64,000 nt of DNA, from the NCBI RefSeq assembly GCF_903166585.1, contig NZ_CAESCM010000011.1:80204-144203 (forward strand), in the 5' to 3' direction. The DNA is from Pedobacter ghigonis. GTDB taxonomy: Bacteria > Bacteroidota > Bacteroidia > Sphingobacteriales > Sphingobacteriaceae. The position numbers and the translations under genes were made by a program. The notes below the pieces were generated by a model that was not told where the DNA came from, did not search any database, and worked only from the letters and a program-made list of their open reading frames with translations. This document shows positions 7,596 through 14,843 of this stretch, piece after piece; position 1 is the stretch's first letter, and each line of letters starts with the position of its first letter.

Positions 7596-9096
7596 AATTT
7601 ACCGAAGGCTTGGTATTAATCTGGATAAACTGCCCTTTTTGATCCACTTTCAGATCCATAATCATATTGGGATTCAATTTATCGAGCTCTGCTTTGCTCA
7701 CCTTATTTCCATTCAGATAATAACTCGTACTGCTAACCGACGATTCATTTGTCGCAGTTTTATCTTTTGAAATCTCGTTATTTCCTTTTGCATTGATAGT
7801 AGATTTCATAATAAAAACAGCAGTTACTTTTTTCCCTTTGGTATCAGCAGCATTTCCTAAGCCCATATTCGCCTGATCAGCCAACATAATCTGCTCAATT
7901 TTTTCGTTAGTTGGAACAGAATCGGTAAAAGTGAAATGTTTAACAAAGGTTCTTTTGCTCAGGTTGCCATCTGTTTTAAAATCGAATTTAACATGGCCAA
8001 CCATTTTTTTCATCATATCGCTTACCTGGTGTTGTGCCGAATCGCCCGCTTTATCTATCCGTTTAAAAACAAAAGTGAGTTTAGTGGCCGTATCTGTTTT
8101 TTTCATCAAAGGTAAGCCTGCTTTTCTCTTATTCCTGATCTTCGCACTGGTTTTCGCTTGCACAACAGGTTCAGCTTGCTTATGTGGAATTACGTTAACC
8201 ACCATTTTGGTTAAGGGAGCCAAACTTTTCCGGACCGCTTTCTTATCAATGGTAAAAGCCAGCGTAACGCACATTAAAACTGGCAATACCAGCATATAGC
8301 GGGTTAAATTCACCTTCGATGAGCGCTTTGCATTCATCATTTTAATTCGTTTTTTGAGATCAGAAAGGTTGAAATTATTAACAATAGCCACCGATGGCTG
8401 TAAAGTACCAACATCCAGTAAACTATATTGGTATGCCTTTTTATCAATTCCCTTTCTTAAAATGCGGGCATCGGTAATAAACTCAATATTTTCGCGCACA
8501 GCCTTTTTCATTAGCCAAACGCCGGGGTTAAACCAGTAAAAAACCACGCAAATTTCGGCCAGGATAATATCTAATGTATGCCACTGCTCTACATGTACTT
8601 TCTCGTGTGCCAGGATATTGGGCAGGTCTTCCTGCTTGTGCAGTCCCGGATTAATGTAAATGGTTTGCCAGAAACTGAAAGGACTCACCTCTTCACTCAA
8701 TATCCTTACCGGATACTGGTTTAAGCTATCGGGCGAAGAATTTTGATGCATGCGGTACAAGGAAATGAATTGCACCAGTAATCGCAGTGCCATTAAAACC
8801 ACACCTGCATAAAAAAGTATTGAAAGTATTTGCCAGATAAACGGTACAGCATTCTGTTTTACCAGCTGGCTTACCTGTTGGTTCAACTCAGGAACAAATG
8901 CAGGAACGGATTTACGGCCAGCCAAAAAACCGGTAAGGTTGATAAAAGGATATGCAGAAGAAAAAACGATACCAAACACCAGGAAAGCCCTGTTGAGCGA
9001 ATAAAACGTAAGCCTGCGCAATACCAGGTAATAGGTGGCCGAAAACAAAATCAGCACCAGGTTAATTTTCAATAAAATGAGAAAGAAATGTGGCAT
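7594..9096 (-). CDS. M56 family (BlaR1/MecR1-like) membrane metallopeptidase
   Basis: A 500-residue integral membrane zinc peptidase of the type that senses an outside signal and then cleaves or inactivates a BlaI/MecI repressor. Four N-terminal TM helices are visible (about 5-25, 36-58, 88-112, 180-196). The cytoplasmic protease motif HEKVH is at 164-168, with a downstream ENIEFITDA segment that supplies the third ligand region, and a fifth TM lies near 255-275. The ~220-residue C-terminal part is extracytoplasmic and lacks the penicillin-binding domain motifs of BlaR1, so the signal is probably not a beta-lactam. The gene starts 5 nt after the blaI-like stop and forms an operon with it. Confidence 0.88.
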   Translation of the reverse strand: MPHFFLILLKINLVLILFSATYYLVLRRLTFYSLNRAFLVFGIVFSSAYPFINLTGFLAGRKSVPAFVPELNQQVSQLVKQNAVPFIWQILSILFYAGVVLMALRLLVQFISLYRMHQNSSPDSLNQYPVRILSEEVSPFSFWQTIYINPGLHKQEDLPNILAHEKVHVEQWHTLDIILAEICVVFYWFNPGVWLMKKAVRENIEFITDARILRKGIDKKAYQYSLLDVGTLQPSVAIVNNFNLSDLKKRIKMMNAKRSSKVNLTRYMLVLPVLMCVTLAFTIDKKAVRKSLAPLTKMVVNVIPHKQAEPVVQAKTSAKIRNKRKAGLPLMKKTDTATKLTFVFKRIDKAGDSAQHQVSDMMKKMVGHVKFDFKTDGNLSKRTFVKHFTFTDSVPTNEKIEQIMLADQANMGLGNAADTKGKKVTAVFIMKSTINAKGNNEISKDKTATNESSVSSTSYYLNGNKVSKAELDKLNPNMIMDLKVDQKGQFIQINTKPSVN

Positions 9097-9101
9097 AGCC
9101 T

Positions 9102-9464
9102 TTACTTTTCAGGGTTCTCGATTAAATTTATAATCTCTTTAAGTTCTTCGGCACTGATCTTTTTATCCTTGGCAAAAAAAGCAACAAGCTCTTTATAGGA
9201 ACTTTGAAAATAATTATTAACAAAGCCACTCATAAAACGCTTTTTATATTCTACCTCTTTAACCTTTGCACTGTAACGGTTCGCATTGGCAAAACGCTCG
9301 CTTACCAGATAGCCTTTACGCTCCAGATTTTTGATTGTTGACGCCAGTGTAGTGTAAGGAGGTTTAGGTTCAGGAAGTACATCCATAAAATCTTTGATGA
9401 AGCCTTTCCCAATCTGCCACACAGCCAGCATCGCTTCTTCTTCCTGCAATGTTAATTTTTCCAT
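9102..9464 (-). CDS. BlaI/MecI/CopY-family transcriptional repressor
   Basis: A 120-residue winged-helix repressor. The N-terminal half (LTLQEEEAMLAVWQIGKGF, then PKPPYTTLASTIKNLERKGYL) matches the BlaI helix-turn-helix. The C-terminal half carries the dimer helices (FMSGFVNNYFQSSYKELVAFF) where the cognate M56 protease usually acts. I chose ATG 9464 over a start 14 codons upstream, because the longer form would run through the operator at 9468-9494 and lacks family similarity there. It is the first gene of the repressor-M56 operon and is probably autoregulated. It likely also controls the GLPGLI/barrel operon, which has the same operator. Confidence 0.9.
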   Translation of the reverse strand: MEKLTLQEEEAMLAVWQIGKGFIKDFMDVLPEPKPPYTTLASTIKNLERKGYLVSERFANANRYSAKVKEVEYKKRFMSGFVNNYFQSSYKELVAFFAKDKKISAEELKEIINLIENPEK

Positions 9465-9467
9465 ACT

Positions 9468-9494
9468 TACGAATATATCGTAAATATACGAAAA
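9468..9494 (-). promoter_or_regulatory. Candidate BlaI-type operator before the repressor gene
   Basis: TACGA-atata-TCGTA (9468-9482), then 4 nt, then TACGAAAA (9487-9494). Half-site sequence and spacing equal the site at 3868-3894. It ends 3 nt before the repressor ATG and overlaps the likely -7 region, so a bound repressor would block its own promoter. Confidence 0.65.
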
Positions 9495-9507
9495 CATCCT
9501 AAACAAA

Positions 9508-9540
9508 AAAGACCCTAATCTGCTTTGATTAAGGTCTTTC
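9508..9540 (-). terminator. Terminator after the 166-residue membrane protein gene
   Basis: AAAGACCcTAATC (from 9508) pairs with GATTAaGGTCTTT (to 9539). On the minus strand the stem is followed by TTTTTTGTTT. It separates the gene at 9564-10064 from the repressor operon promoter. Confidence 0.85.
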
Positions 9541-9563
9541 GATATGATATTAAAGCAATAATT

Positions 9564-10064
9564 TTACTTTGCGCTTCTCTTCTCGGCCTGTAGCAAGGTT
9601 TGATCAATAACTTTGCGCATTTGTACAGCAGCATCCAATAATTTGGGGTTGCCATCAAAATCGCCATACATCACAACATGCTTTGTTTTTTCTTTGTACT
9701 TAAACAATAAATCATACCGCGGCACTGCCATCGATTTTACGCTTTTTTTACCAATGGTATCGGGAAAATTCCAGAGACCAATTTCGTTGGCCTTACCGTG
9801 TATATAAAGGATATCATCGCTCTTTAAAAAGATTTTCTTCTTAATTACCGAATCGGCACCGTTAACATACTGGTACTCGCCTGTAGCTGAATTATAATGA
9901 TTTTCTAAGGTATCCTTAATCCCCCATTTATATTCCATCGATACGAAATCCTTTTTGCGGAAAGGCGCGTTCTGGATAATCGGTTTATAATAGATGTAGC
10001 AATAAATAATCATCGGAACGATGATGGTAATGGCTAAGAATATTTTTTTTCCTCTGCTTGACAC
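9564..10064 (-). CDS. Hypothetical membrane-anchored protein
   Basis: A 166-residue protein of unknown family. An N-terminal hydrophobic segment (KIFLAITIIVPMIIYCYIYY, about 7-26) acts as an uncleaved anchor or signal. The rest is a soluble, charged domain with repeated Lys/Asp and a WNFPDT segment, ending in LLQAEKRSAK. I see no catalytic motif and no lipobox. It is a single gene with its own terminator downstream and is not obviously tied to the repressor operon. It could be a small exported beta-strand protein. Confidence 0.65.
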   Translation of the reverse strand: MSSRGKKIFLAITIIVPMIIYCYIYYKPIIQNAPFRKKDFVSMEYKWGIKDTLENHYNSATGEYQYVNGADSVIKKKIFLKSDDILYIHGKANEIGLWNFPDTIGKKSVKSMAVPRYDLLFKYKEKTKHVVMYGDFDGNPKLLDAAVQMRKVIDQTLLQAEKRSAK

Positions 10065-10164
10065 TTTTTATATTAATTATTGAATGAACGAATTACTGAA
10101 TTATTTAGTGAAAGAATGACTGGTTTTTTGAATGATTGCATGTTTCTGACTCAAACCGCTCAAC

Positions 10165-11550
10165 TTAAGCCTCAGTACTCTCTTTAAGCTCTCCTTCCCA
10201 TTTACTTACTACAGCGGTTGCAATACTGTTACCTACCACATTCGTTGCCGAACGGCCCATATCCAGCAGCGGATCGATACCGATTAATAAGGCTAAACCT
10301 GCTTCGGGAATGTTGAAACTGGCAATAGTACCGGCAATAACAACCAGGGAAGCTCTAGGCACACCGGCAATACCTTTACTGGTTAACATCAGGATTAACA
10401 GCATCGAAATTTGTTGTTCAAAACCTAAATGAATACCATAAGCCTGTGCAATAAACAATGAAGCAAAGGTCATATACATCATCGAGCCATCCAGGTTAAA
10501 CGAGTAACCCAATGGCAATACAAAGCTTACAATTTTATCTTTACAACCAAAACGCTCCAATAAAAGCATGGTTTTTGGATAAGCCGCTTCGCTACTGGCC
10601 GTACTAAAAGCCAATACTGCGGGTTCTTTCATATCGTTTACCAAACGGAAAATGCGTTTTTTCAGTATCAAAAAGCCAAGGAATATCAATATACCCCAAA
10701 GAATAGCCAAACCAAAGTAAAACTCACCTATAAAAATGGCGTATGTATTTAATACACTTAAACCCTGCTTGGCAATAATCGCAGTCATGGCACCAAAAAC
10801 AGCAAGCGGAGCAAAGTTCATCACATAACCTGTCATTTTTAAGATAACGTGTGCAATGGCATCAAAAGCTTTGATCACTATCTGCCCCATATCGCCAATG
10901 GCTGCCGTAGCTACACCAAAAAACAGCGAGAATACCACAATTTGCAAAATCTCGTTGGTAGCCATTGATTCGGCAATACTTTTCGGAAATACGTGCGCGA
11001 TAAAGTCTTTAACACTCATGGCCGCTTTTTGTATTCCCGTATCTACCAAATGATCTGGAAGCGATAATTTCATGTGTTTGCCCGGCTCAAACAAATTCAC
11101 CAGGATCATACCCAAAACCAGCGACATTAACGACATGGTTAAAAACCAGCCCAGCGTTTTACCGCCAATACGGCCTACAGCCTTAATATCGCCCACTTTG
11201 GCTACCCCAACAACCAGGGTAGTAAACACCAGTGGTGCCACGATCATTTTAATCAGGCGCAGAAAAATATCACTCAACAGGGTAAAAAACTCTAGTTTTT
11301 TCTCTCTTATTCCCTCGTTTTCTTTTTTGATTTTGGCGGCAGCTTTTTTATCAGCTTTAAGTTGTGTGTAAACCGCAGTGGTTGTATCGGTCGATTTTGC
11401 AATGCTTACTTCGATACTTTTAACCTTTGCATCGGCATTCAGGATATTCTGGTTGTAAACATTGATGGAGTTTACGTTTAAAATATAGCCCAGTGCAATA
11501 CCTGCAATCAGCGCTATAAAAATAAAAAGCGTGAGTTTGTTTTTCTTCAT
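10165..11550 (-). CDS. Dicarboxylate/amino acid:cation symporter (DAACS family)
   Basis: A 461-residue inner-membrane symporter related to GltP/DctA, importing glutamate, aspartate or C4-dicarboxylates with Na+ or H+. The fold is recognisable: six N-terminal TM helices, then the hairpin/TM7 region with the Ser-rich stretch (AFSTASSEAAYPKTM), NLDGSMMYM, TSKGIAGVPRAS and the C-terminal DMGRSATNVVGN, where the conserved D and N bind substrate. A charged, Lys-rich insert (about residues 45-85) lies between TM1 and TM2 and is longer than in GltP. I took ATG 11550 (MKKNKLTLFIFIALIAG) instead of the longer frame from 11631. Exact substrate not deducible. Confidence 0.9.
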   Translation of the reverse strand: MKKNKLTLFIFIALIAGIALGYILNVNSINVYNQNILNADAKVKSIEVSIAKSTDTTTAVYTQLKADKKAAAKIKKENEGIREKKLEFFTLLSDIFLRLIKMIVAPLVFTTLVVGVAKVGDIKAVGRIGGKTLGWFLTMSLMSLVLGMILVNLFEPGKHMKLSLPDHLVDTGIQKAAMSVKDFIAHVFPKSIAESMATNEILQIVVFSLFFGVATAAIGDMGQIVIKAFDAIAHVILKMTGYVMNFAPLAVFGAMTAIIAKQGLSVLNTYAIFIGEFYFGLAILWGILIFLGFLILKKRIFRLVNDMKEPAVLAFSTASSEAAYPKTMLLLERFGCKDKIVSFVLPLGYSFNLDGSMMYMTFASLFIAQAYGIHLGFEQQISMLLILMLTSKGIAGVPRASLVVIAGTIASFNIPEAGLALLIGIDPLLDMGRSATNVVGNSIATAVVSKWEGELKESTEA

Positions 11551-11874
11551 GAATAAAAAAGTTTGTGGCACTCTTAATTCGGTAAAACTACGATATTTAC
11601 TGCTTGTAACAAATTTTGATATCGGGAGCAATCAAAAAATATATCAACGTCACTGAATTAAGCCATTCAACAAAGCAGAAATAATTTAACCACAGATAAA
11701 AAGGATGCACACAGATGTGAAAATCCGTGTTTAGCCGTGTACATCTCCGCCTGACAAGCCAGGCAGCTGTGGTTAAAACTTTTAACTCAATGACATTAAA
11801 AAATATATTATTTTCGCATTCTCGTGTAACAAAAAAAGTGCACCATCATCTAAAACGCAACTATAATCTCCTAA
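11551..11874. other. 324-nt intergenic region with an inverted-repeat element
   Basis: It separates the divergent symporter and sigma-factor genes. It holds the promoter regions of both and the 93-bp inverted repeat at 11685-11777. No ORF or RNA gene is apparent. A TTATTTTCG stretch about 60 nt before the sigma-factor ATG resembles a -7 box. Confidence 0.5.
11685..11777. repeat. TTTAACCACAG inverted-repeat element
   Basis: Perfect 11-bp arms TTTAACCACAG (11685-11695) and CTGTGGTTAAA (11767-11777). The inner part contains CACAGATG and two CCGTGT words. The left arm recurs once at 19850-19860 with different following DNA. It looks like a dispersed non-coding repeat. Confidence 0.65.
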
Positions 11875-12372
11875 ATGGAACAAAAAGACAAGTTATTTAA
11901 GCAGATCTTCGATTCGAATTCCAAAAAAATATTCCATTTATGTTATGGTTATACCGGCGATACCGACGCTGCAAATGATCTTTTACAGGAAACTTTCTTA
12001 AAGGTCTGGCAAAATCTGGATAAATTCCGCAACAAATCTCTGATTTCTACGTGGATTTATCGTATCGCAGTAAATACCTGTTTAACTTACCTGAGATCGG
12101 AAAAGAGACAGGCTAAAGACGAATTAACAGACAACATTATAGAAAATAAAGTAGAGGAATTTTCGGAGAAAAACGAACAGGTAGCCCTCCTTTATAAATG
12201 TATTTCTAAACTTGAAGAGAATGACCGTTTAATTATCACCATGGTACTTGATGAGCTTCCATACCACGAAATTGCTGATATCTCGGGAATAAGCGAAGGC
12301 AATTTAAGGGTAAAAATTCACCGTATTAAACAAAAATTAACAGAATTATATAGCCAGTATGCAAGCGTTTGA
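11875..12372 (+). CDS. RNA polymerase sigma factor, ECF subfamily
   Basis: A 165-residue sigma-70 factor with only regions 2 and 4. Region 2 (about 20-85) contains ANDLLQETFLKVWQNLDKF and STWIYRIAVNTCLTYLR. Region 4 (about 105-155) contains LDELPYHEIADISGISEGNLRVKIHRIKQ-type sequence, where the helix-turn-helix reads the -35-like element. The stop overlaps the next gene by 14 nt, so a membrane partner is co-translated, as is common for sigma/anti-sigma pairs. No target promoters can be assigned from the window. Confidence 0.93.
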   Translation: MEQKDKLFKQIFDSNSKKIFHLCYGYTGDTDAANDLLQETFLKVWQNLDKFRNKSLISTWIYRIAVNTCLTYLRSEKRQAKDELTDNIIENKVEEFSEKNEQVALLYKCISKLEENDRLIITMVLDELPYHEIADISGISEGNLRVKIHRIKQKLTELYSQYASV

Positions 12373-12958
12373 TCAAATACAGGAATTGTGGCAAAAGCAC
12401 GAGGTTGAAGTTAAGGTTTCTGCCGACGAAATGCTGCAACAAGCTAAGAAAGAGGTAAATGGCTTGAAGCTAAAATCAGCCTTAAACATTGGCGGTATGC
12501 TGCTATCTTTTATTGCCATTGCTGCCTTATGGATATTTTTCCATTTCGAATCGTGGACCACACACGTTGGCATCAGCATTACCATTATTGCCATTGGTGT
12601 TTATACTTTAATCCTTTACCGCGATTACCGTTTAATTGCAAAGAATGATTTTACTGCCCATCCCAACGAGTTTTTAAACAATTTAAAAACCTATCAGTTA
12701 AACCGTTACAAACTATACAACTCGCTTTACTGGTTTTATATGGTTGCGCTTTCGCTGGGACTTATATTTTATTTTGTAGAAATACTGGCTCACTTTAATA
12801 CCGCTCAAAAAGTAATTGCTGTAGGTTTAACTGCCTTGTGGATGATTTTCTGCTCGACCATTTTGCGCAAAGCCGTAATGAAAAGGGAAAAAGAAAGAAT
12901 TGCATTGCTGATCGAAAAATTTGAACGCATCAGCGGGCAGATTTCTACTCCCGAGTAA
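12359..12958 (+). CDS. Four-TM membrane protein, possible anti-sigma partner
   Basis: A 199-residue protein, not recognised by family. A ~38-residue cytoplasmic, charged N-terminus (QIQELWQKHEVEVKVSADEM) is followed by two TM pairs (about 40-60, 66-86, 115-138, 146-165) and a basic C-terminus. The 14-nt overlap with the ECF sigma gene and the soluble N-terminal helix fit an anti-sigma role. There is no zinc-binding HxxxCxxC motif, so it would not be a classical ZAS protein. The regulatory role is inference from position. Confidence 0.7.
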   Translation: MQAFDQIQELWQKHEVEVKVSADEMLQQAKKEVNGLKLKSALNIGGMLLSFIAIAALWIFFHFESWTTHVGISITIIAIGVYTLILYRDYRLIAKNDFTAHPNEFLNNLKTYQLNRYKLYNSLYWFYMVALSLGLIFYFVEILAHFNTAQKVIAVGLTALWMIFCSTILRKAVMKREKERIALLIEKFERISGQISTPE

Positions 12959-13066
12959 TTTTAGGCACGGTTTTTTCGTTGTAAAATTCAACACACAAAA
13001 TTGCACCGGTTTGGTTAGCCTTAAAGGCAACAAGACCTGTATACTGTTGAAACTAAATTTACAATA

Positions 13067-13633
13067 TTGAAAAAGCTGATTTTACCGATATTATTATTAC
13101 TGGCGCTGCCCTTTTCTTTTGCTTTTAAGCAGGATTTTACCCAACCGGTACAACTGAACTGGGAAACCTATTTTAAAGGCAAAGCCGATGAACGCTCGCC
13201 TTTTTTCGCTTTAACAGCGATGACCTGGGAGTACAGCTACAGCAGCACAGTGTACCGCAACCGTGTTGTAATTAAGCTTAAAAACGAGGTTAGAGTTGAC
13301 AAAACACGTTCGTGGGTGAAGTGGGATAAAATCAAAGATCCCGAAATCAGGGCCAGCTTATTACACCACGAACAAGGTCATGTTAATATTCAGTACATTT
13401 TGCTTGCTGAAGCCGAAAGGGTACTCAAAAACCGCAATTATTCGGTTAACAATTATAAAGCGCAAATATCAGAGCTGGCCAACCAGATTAGCGAGTATTT
13501 CGATACCATGCAGCGCAATTACGACGAAGAAACTGAACATGGCAGCAACCACAAAATGCAGGCCCGCTGGGACCGTATTATCGAAGATAAAATGGAAGAA
13601 TCAAGAACCGCTACGCTGGCCTTACAAAAATAA
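13067..13633 (+). CDS. DUF922-like secreted zinc protease candidate
   Basis: 188 residues with a signal peptide (MKKLILPILLLLALPFSFAF). The mature part has WETYFKGKADERSPFFALT and a zinc-site-like motif HHEQGH (HExxH, about residues 103-108) followed by a long helix, matching the DUF922 family of predicted metalloproteases. The only in-frame start that gives the whole signal peptide is TTG 13067. The 3' end overlaps the convergent diacylglycerol kinase gene by 12 nt. Activity is unproven for the family as far as I know. Confidence 0.75.
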   Translation: MKKLILPILLLLALPFSFAFKQDFTQPVQLNWETYFKGKADERSPFFALTAMTWEYSYSSTVYRNRVVIKLKNEVRVDKTRSWVKWDKIKDPEIRASLLHHEQGHVNIQYILLAEAERVLKNRNYSVNNYKAQISELANQISEYFDTMQRNYDEETEHGSNHKMQARWDRIIEDKMEESRTATLALQK

Positions 13634-13999
13634 TTTAGGGATAAATATAATCGCGCCAACGGCTACCGCTAAAAATGCCGCAACCAAAACCGCCGCTGCT
13701 GCCAGATCTTTTACTACCTTAATTTTGGGATGAAAAGCCGGAGAAACCACATCGGCCAGTTTTTCTATCGCCGAATTTAAAATCTCGGTTACTATAACCG
13801 CTGAGATAACGCCTAAAATAGCAACCCATTCTAATGGCGAAAGTTTGAGGTAAAAAGAAAGACCAATTGCAATAATTGCAGCAAAAAGATGAACCCTCCC
13901 ATTATGATCGTGGATAAAAAATAGCTTTAAGCCATGAAAAGCATATTTAAAGCTCTTGATGCGATCGATAATTGAAAACTTTTGAGGTTCTTTATTCAT
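13622..13999 (-). CDS. dgkA: Diacylglycerol kinase family protein
   Basis: A 125-residue integral membrane kinase of the DgkA/undecaprenol kinase family, which phosphorylates diacylglycerol or undecaprenol at the inner membrane. It has an N-terminal amphipathic helix (RIKSFKYAFHGLKLFF), three TM helices (about 38-55, 60-78, 102-122) and the signature EILNSAIEKLADVV with the catalytic Glu. ATG 13999 is chosen (MNKEPQKFS); a start 9 codons upstream adds nothing family-like. The 3' end overlaps the convergent DUF922 gene. Substrate (lipid head group) cannot be set from sequence; Gram-positive homologues use undecaprenol. Confidence 0.9.
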   Translation of the reverse strand: MNKEPQKFSIIDRIKSFKYAFHGLKLFFIHDHNGRVHLFAAIIAIGLSFYLKLSPLEWVAILGVISAVIVTEILNSAIEKLADVVSPAFHPKIKVVKDLAAAAVLVAAFLAVAVGAIIFIPKLFL

Positions 14000-14037
14000 T
14001 TTTAAAAATACTGATATACCAATCACTAACCCACACT

Positions 14038-14132
14038 GTCATTCCTTGAAAGCGGGAATCTTAAAGCACAATAACCACAGCTAAAGTATTACGATTCCCA
14101 TCCGATAGCTATCGGATCGAGCTGGGAATGAC
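14038..14132. repeat. GTCAT/ATGAC inverted-repeat element 3
   Basis: Arms GTCATTCC (14038-14045) and GGAATGAC (14125-14132). The right half holds a perfect 18-nt palindrome, ATCCGATAGCTATCGGAT (14100-14117). It lies between dgkA and the lipoprotein gene. Confidence 0.75.
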
Positions 14133-14152
14133 GAATACCCTTAATAAATCTC

Positions 14153-14779
14153 TTACTTCCTGGCCTTGGTATTTTCTTCGTCCGGCTTTACTTCACTGGT
14201 CGAAAAACTGTTTCCACTTAACCTGTACTGGTAAGTTTTGGTAACTGTTTTGCTGCTATCTGCGGCATCTTTTGCCGGAAATGAGCGAAAAAGATCACCA
14301 TTTTTGATAAAAAATTTATCGTTGCCGGTATAACCTTTCTTTTGGTTTTCACTTAAAGAAGGGAAACTGATTTTGTTAAAATCGCCACCTGCATATTCAA
14401 AAACATTCAGGTCGGAGACATTTTTTTTGCTCAACAACTGAATGTATAACTCCGGGTTTCCGTCGTTATCCAGATCCATGTTCCAGGCATCGGTAATGAC
14501 ACCTTTACGATCTGCCGCCGCTGAACGGTAATTGTTGCGAATAGAATCGGACATTAAAATCTGATATCCGCCAATAGAATCGACTCCTTTACCCCAGCTT
14601 ACAATTTCGAAATTTAATCCGGGTTTTACTTCAATATCTTTATAAAAGGGAAAAGGATTTTTACTGGCTATTGCCGGAGCTGTGGCAACTTCTCTGGGTT
14701 TATCTTCTGTGCATGCAAAACAAAACAGCATCCCTGTTATGCACAAAAGATGCTGTAATGTATATTTCTGTAGTTTCAT
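14153..14779 (-). CDS. Hypothetical lipoprotein
   Basis: A 208-residue predicted lipoprotein. The signal (MKLQKYTLQHLLCITGMLF) ends in a lipobox-like F-A-C at about residue 23, so the protein is probably lipidated and periplasm- or surface-facing. The body has the pattern WNMDLDNDGNPELYIQLLSKK, as in Bacteroidota proteins with an Asp-rich, FG-GAP/VCBS-like calcium loop. ATG 14779 was chosen over one 10 codons upstream because the signal peptide then begins correctly. It lies downstream of the hexosaminidase gene on the same strand; a functional link is not shown. Confidence 0.7.
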   Translation of the reverse strand: MKLQKYTLQHLLCITGMLFCFACTEDKPREVATAPAIASKNPFPFYKDIEVKPGLNFEIVSWGKGVDSIGGYQILMSDSIRNNYRSAAADRKGVITDAWNMDLDNDGNPELYIQLLSKKNVSDLNVFEYAGGDFNKISFPSLSENQKKGYTGNDKFFIKNGDLFRSFPAKDAADSSKTVTKTYQYRLSGNSFSTSEVKPDEENTKARK

Positions 14780-14843
14780 TTTAATTCGGGACATTTTTGG
14801 TTGTCCCAAATTAAGGATTTTAGCCTTTTAAAGCAATTATTTT

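Noticed and set aside
11551-11631. Upstream extension of the symporter gene
   Set aside because: The added 27 residues do not look like the family N-terminus and lie in the promoter region.
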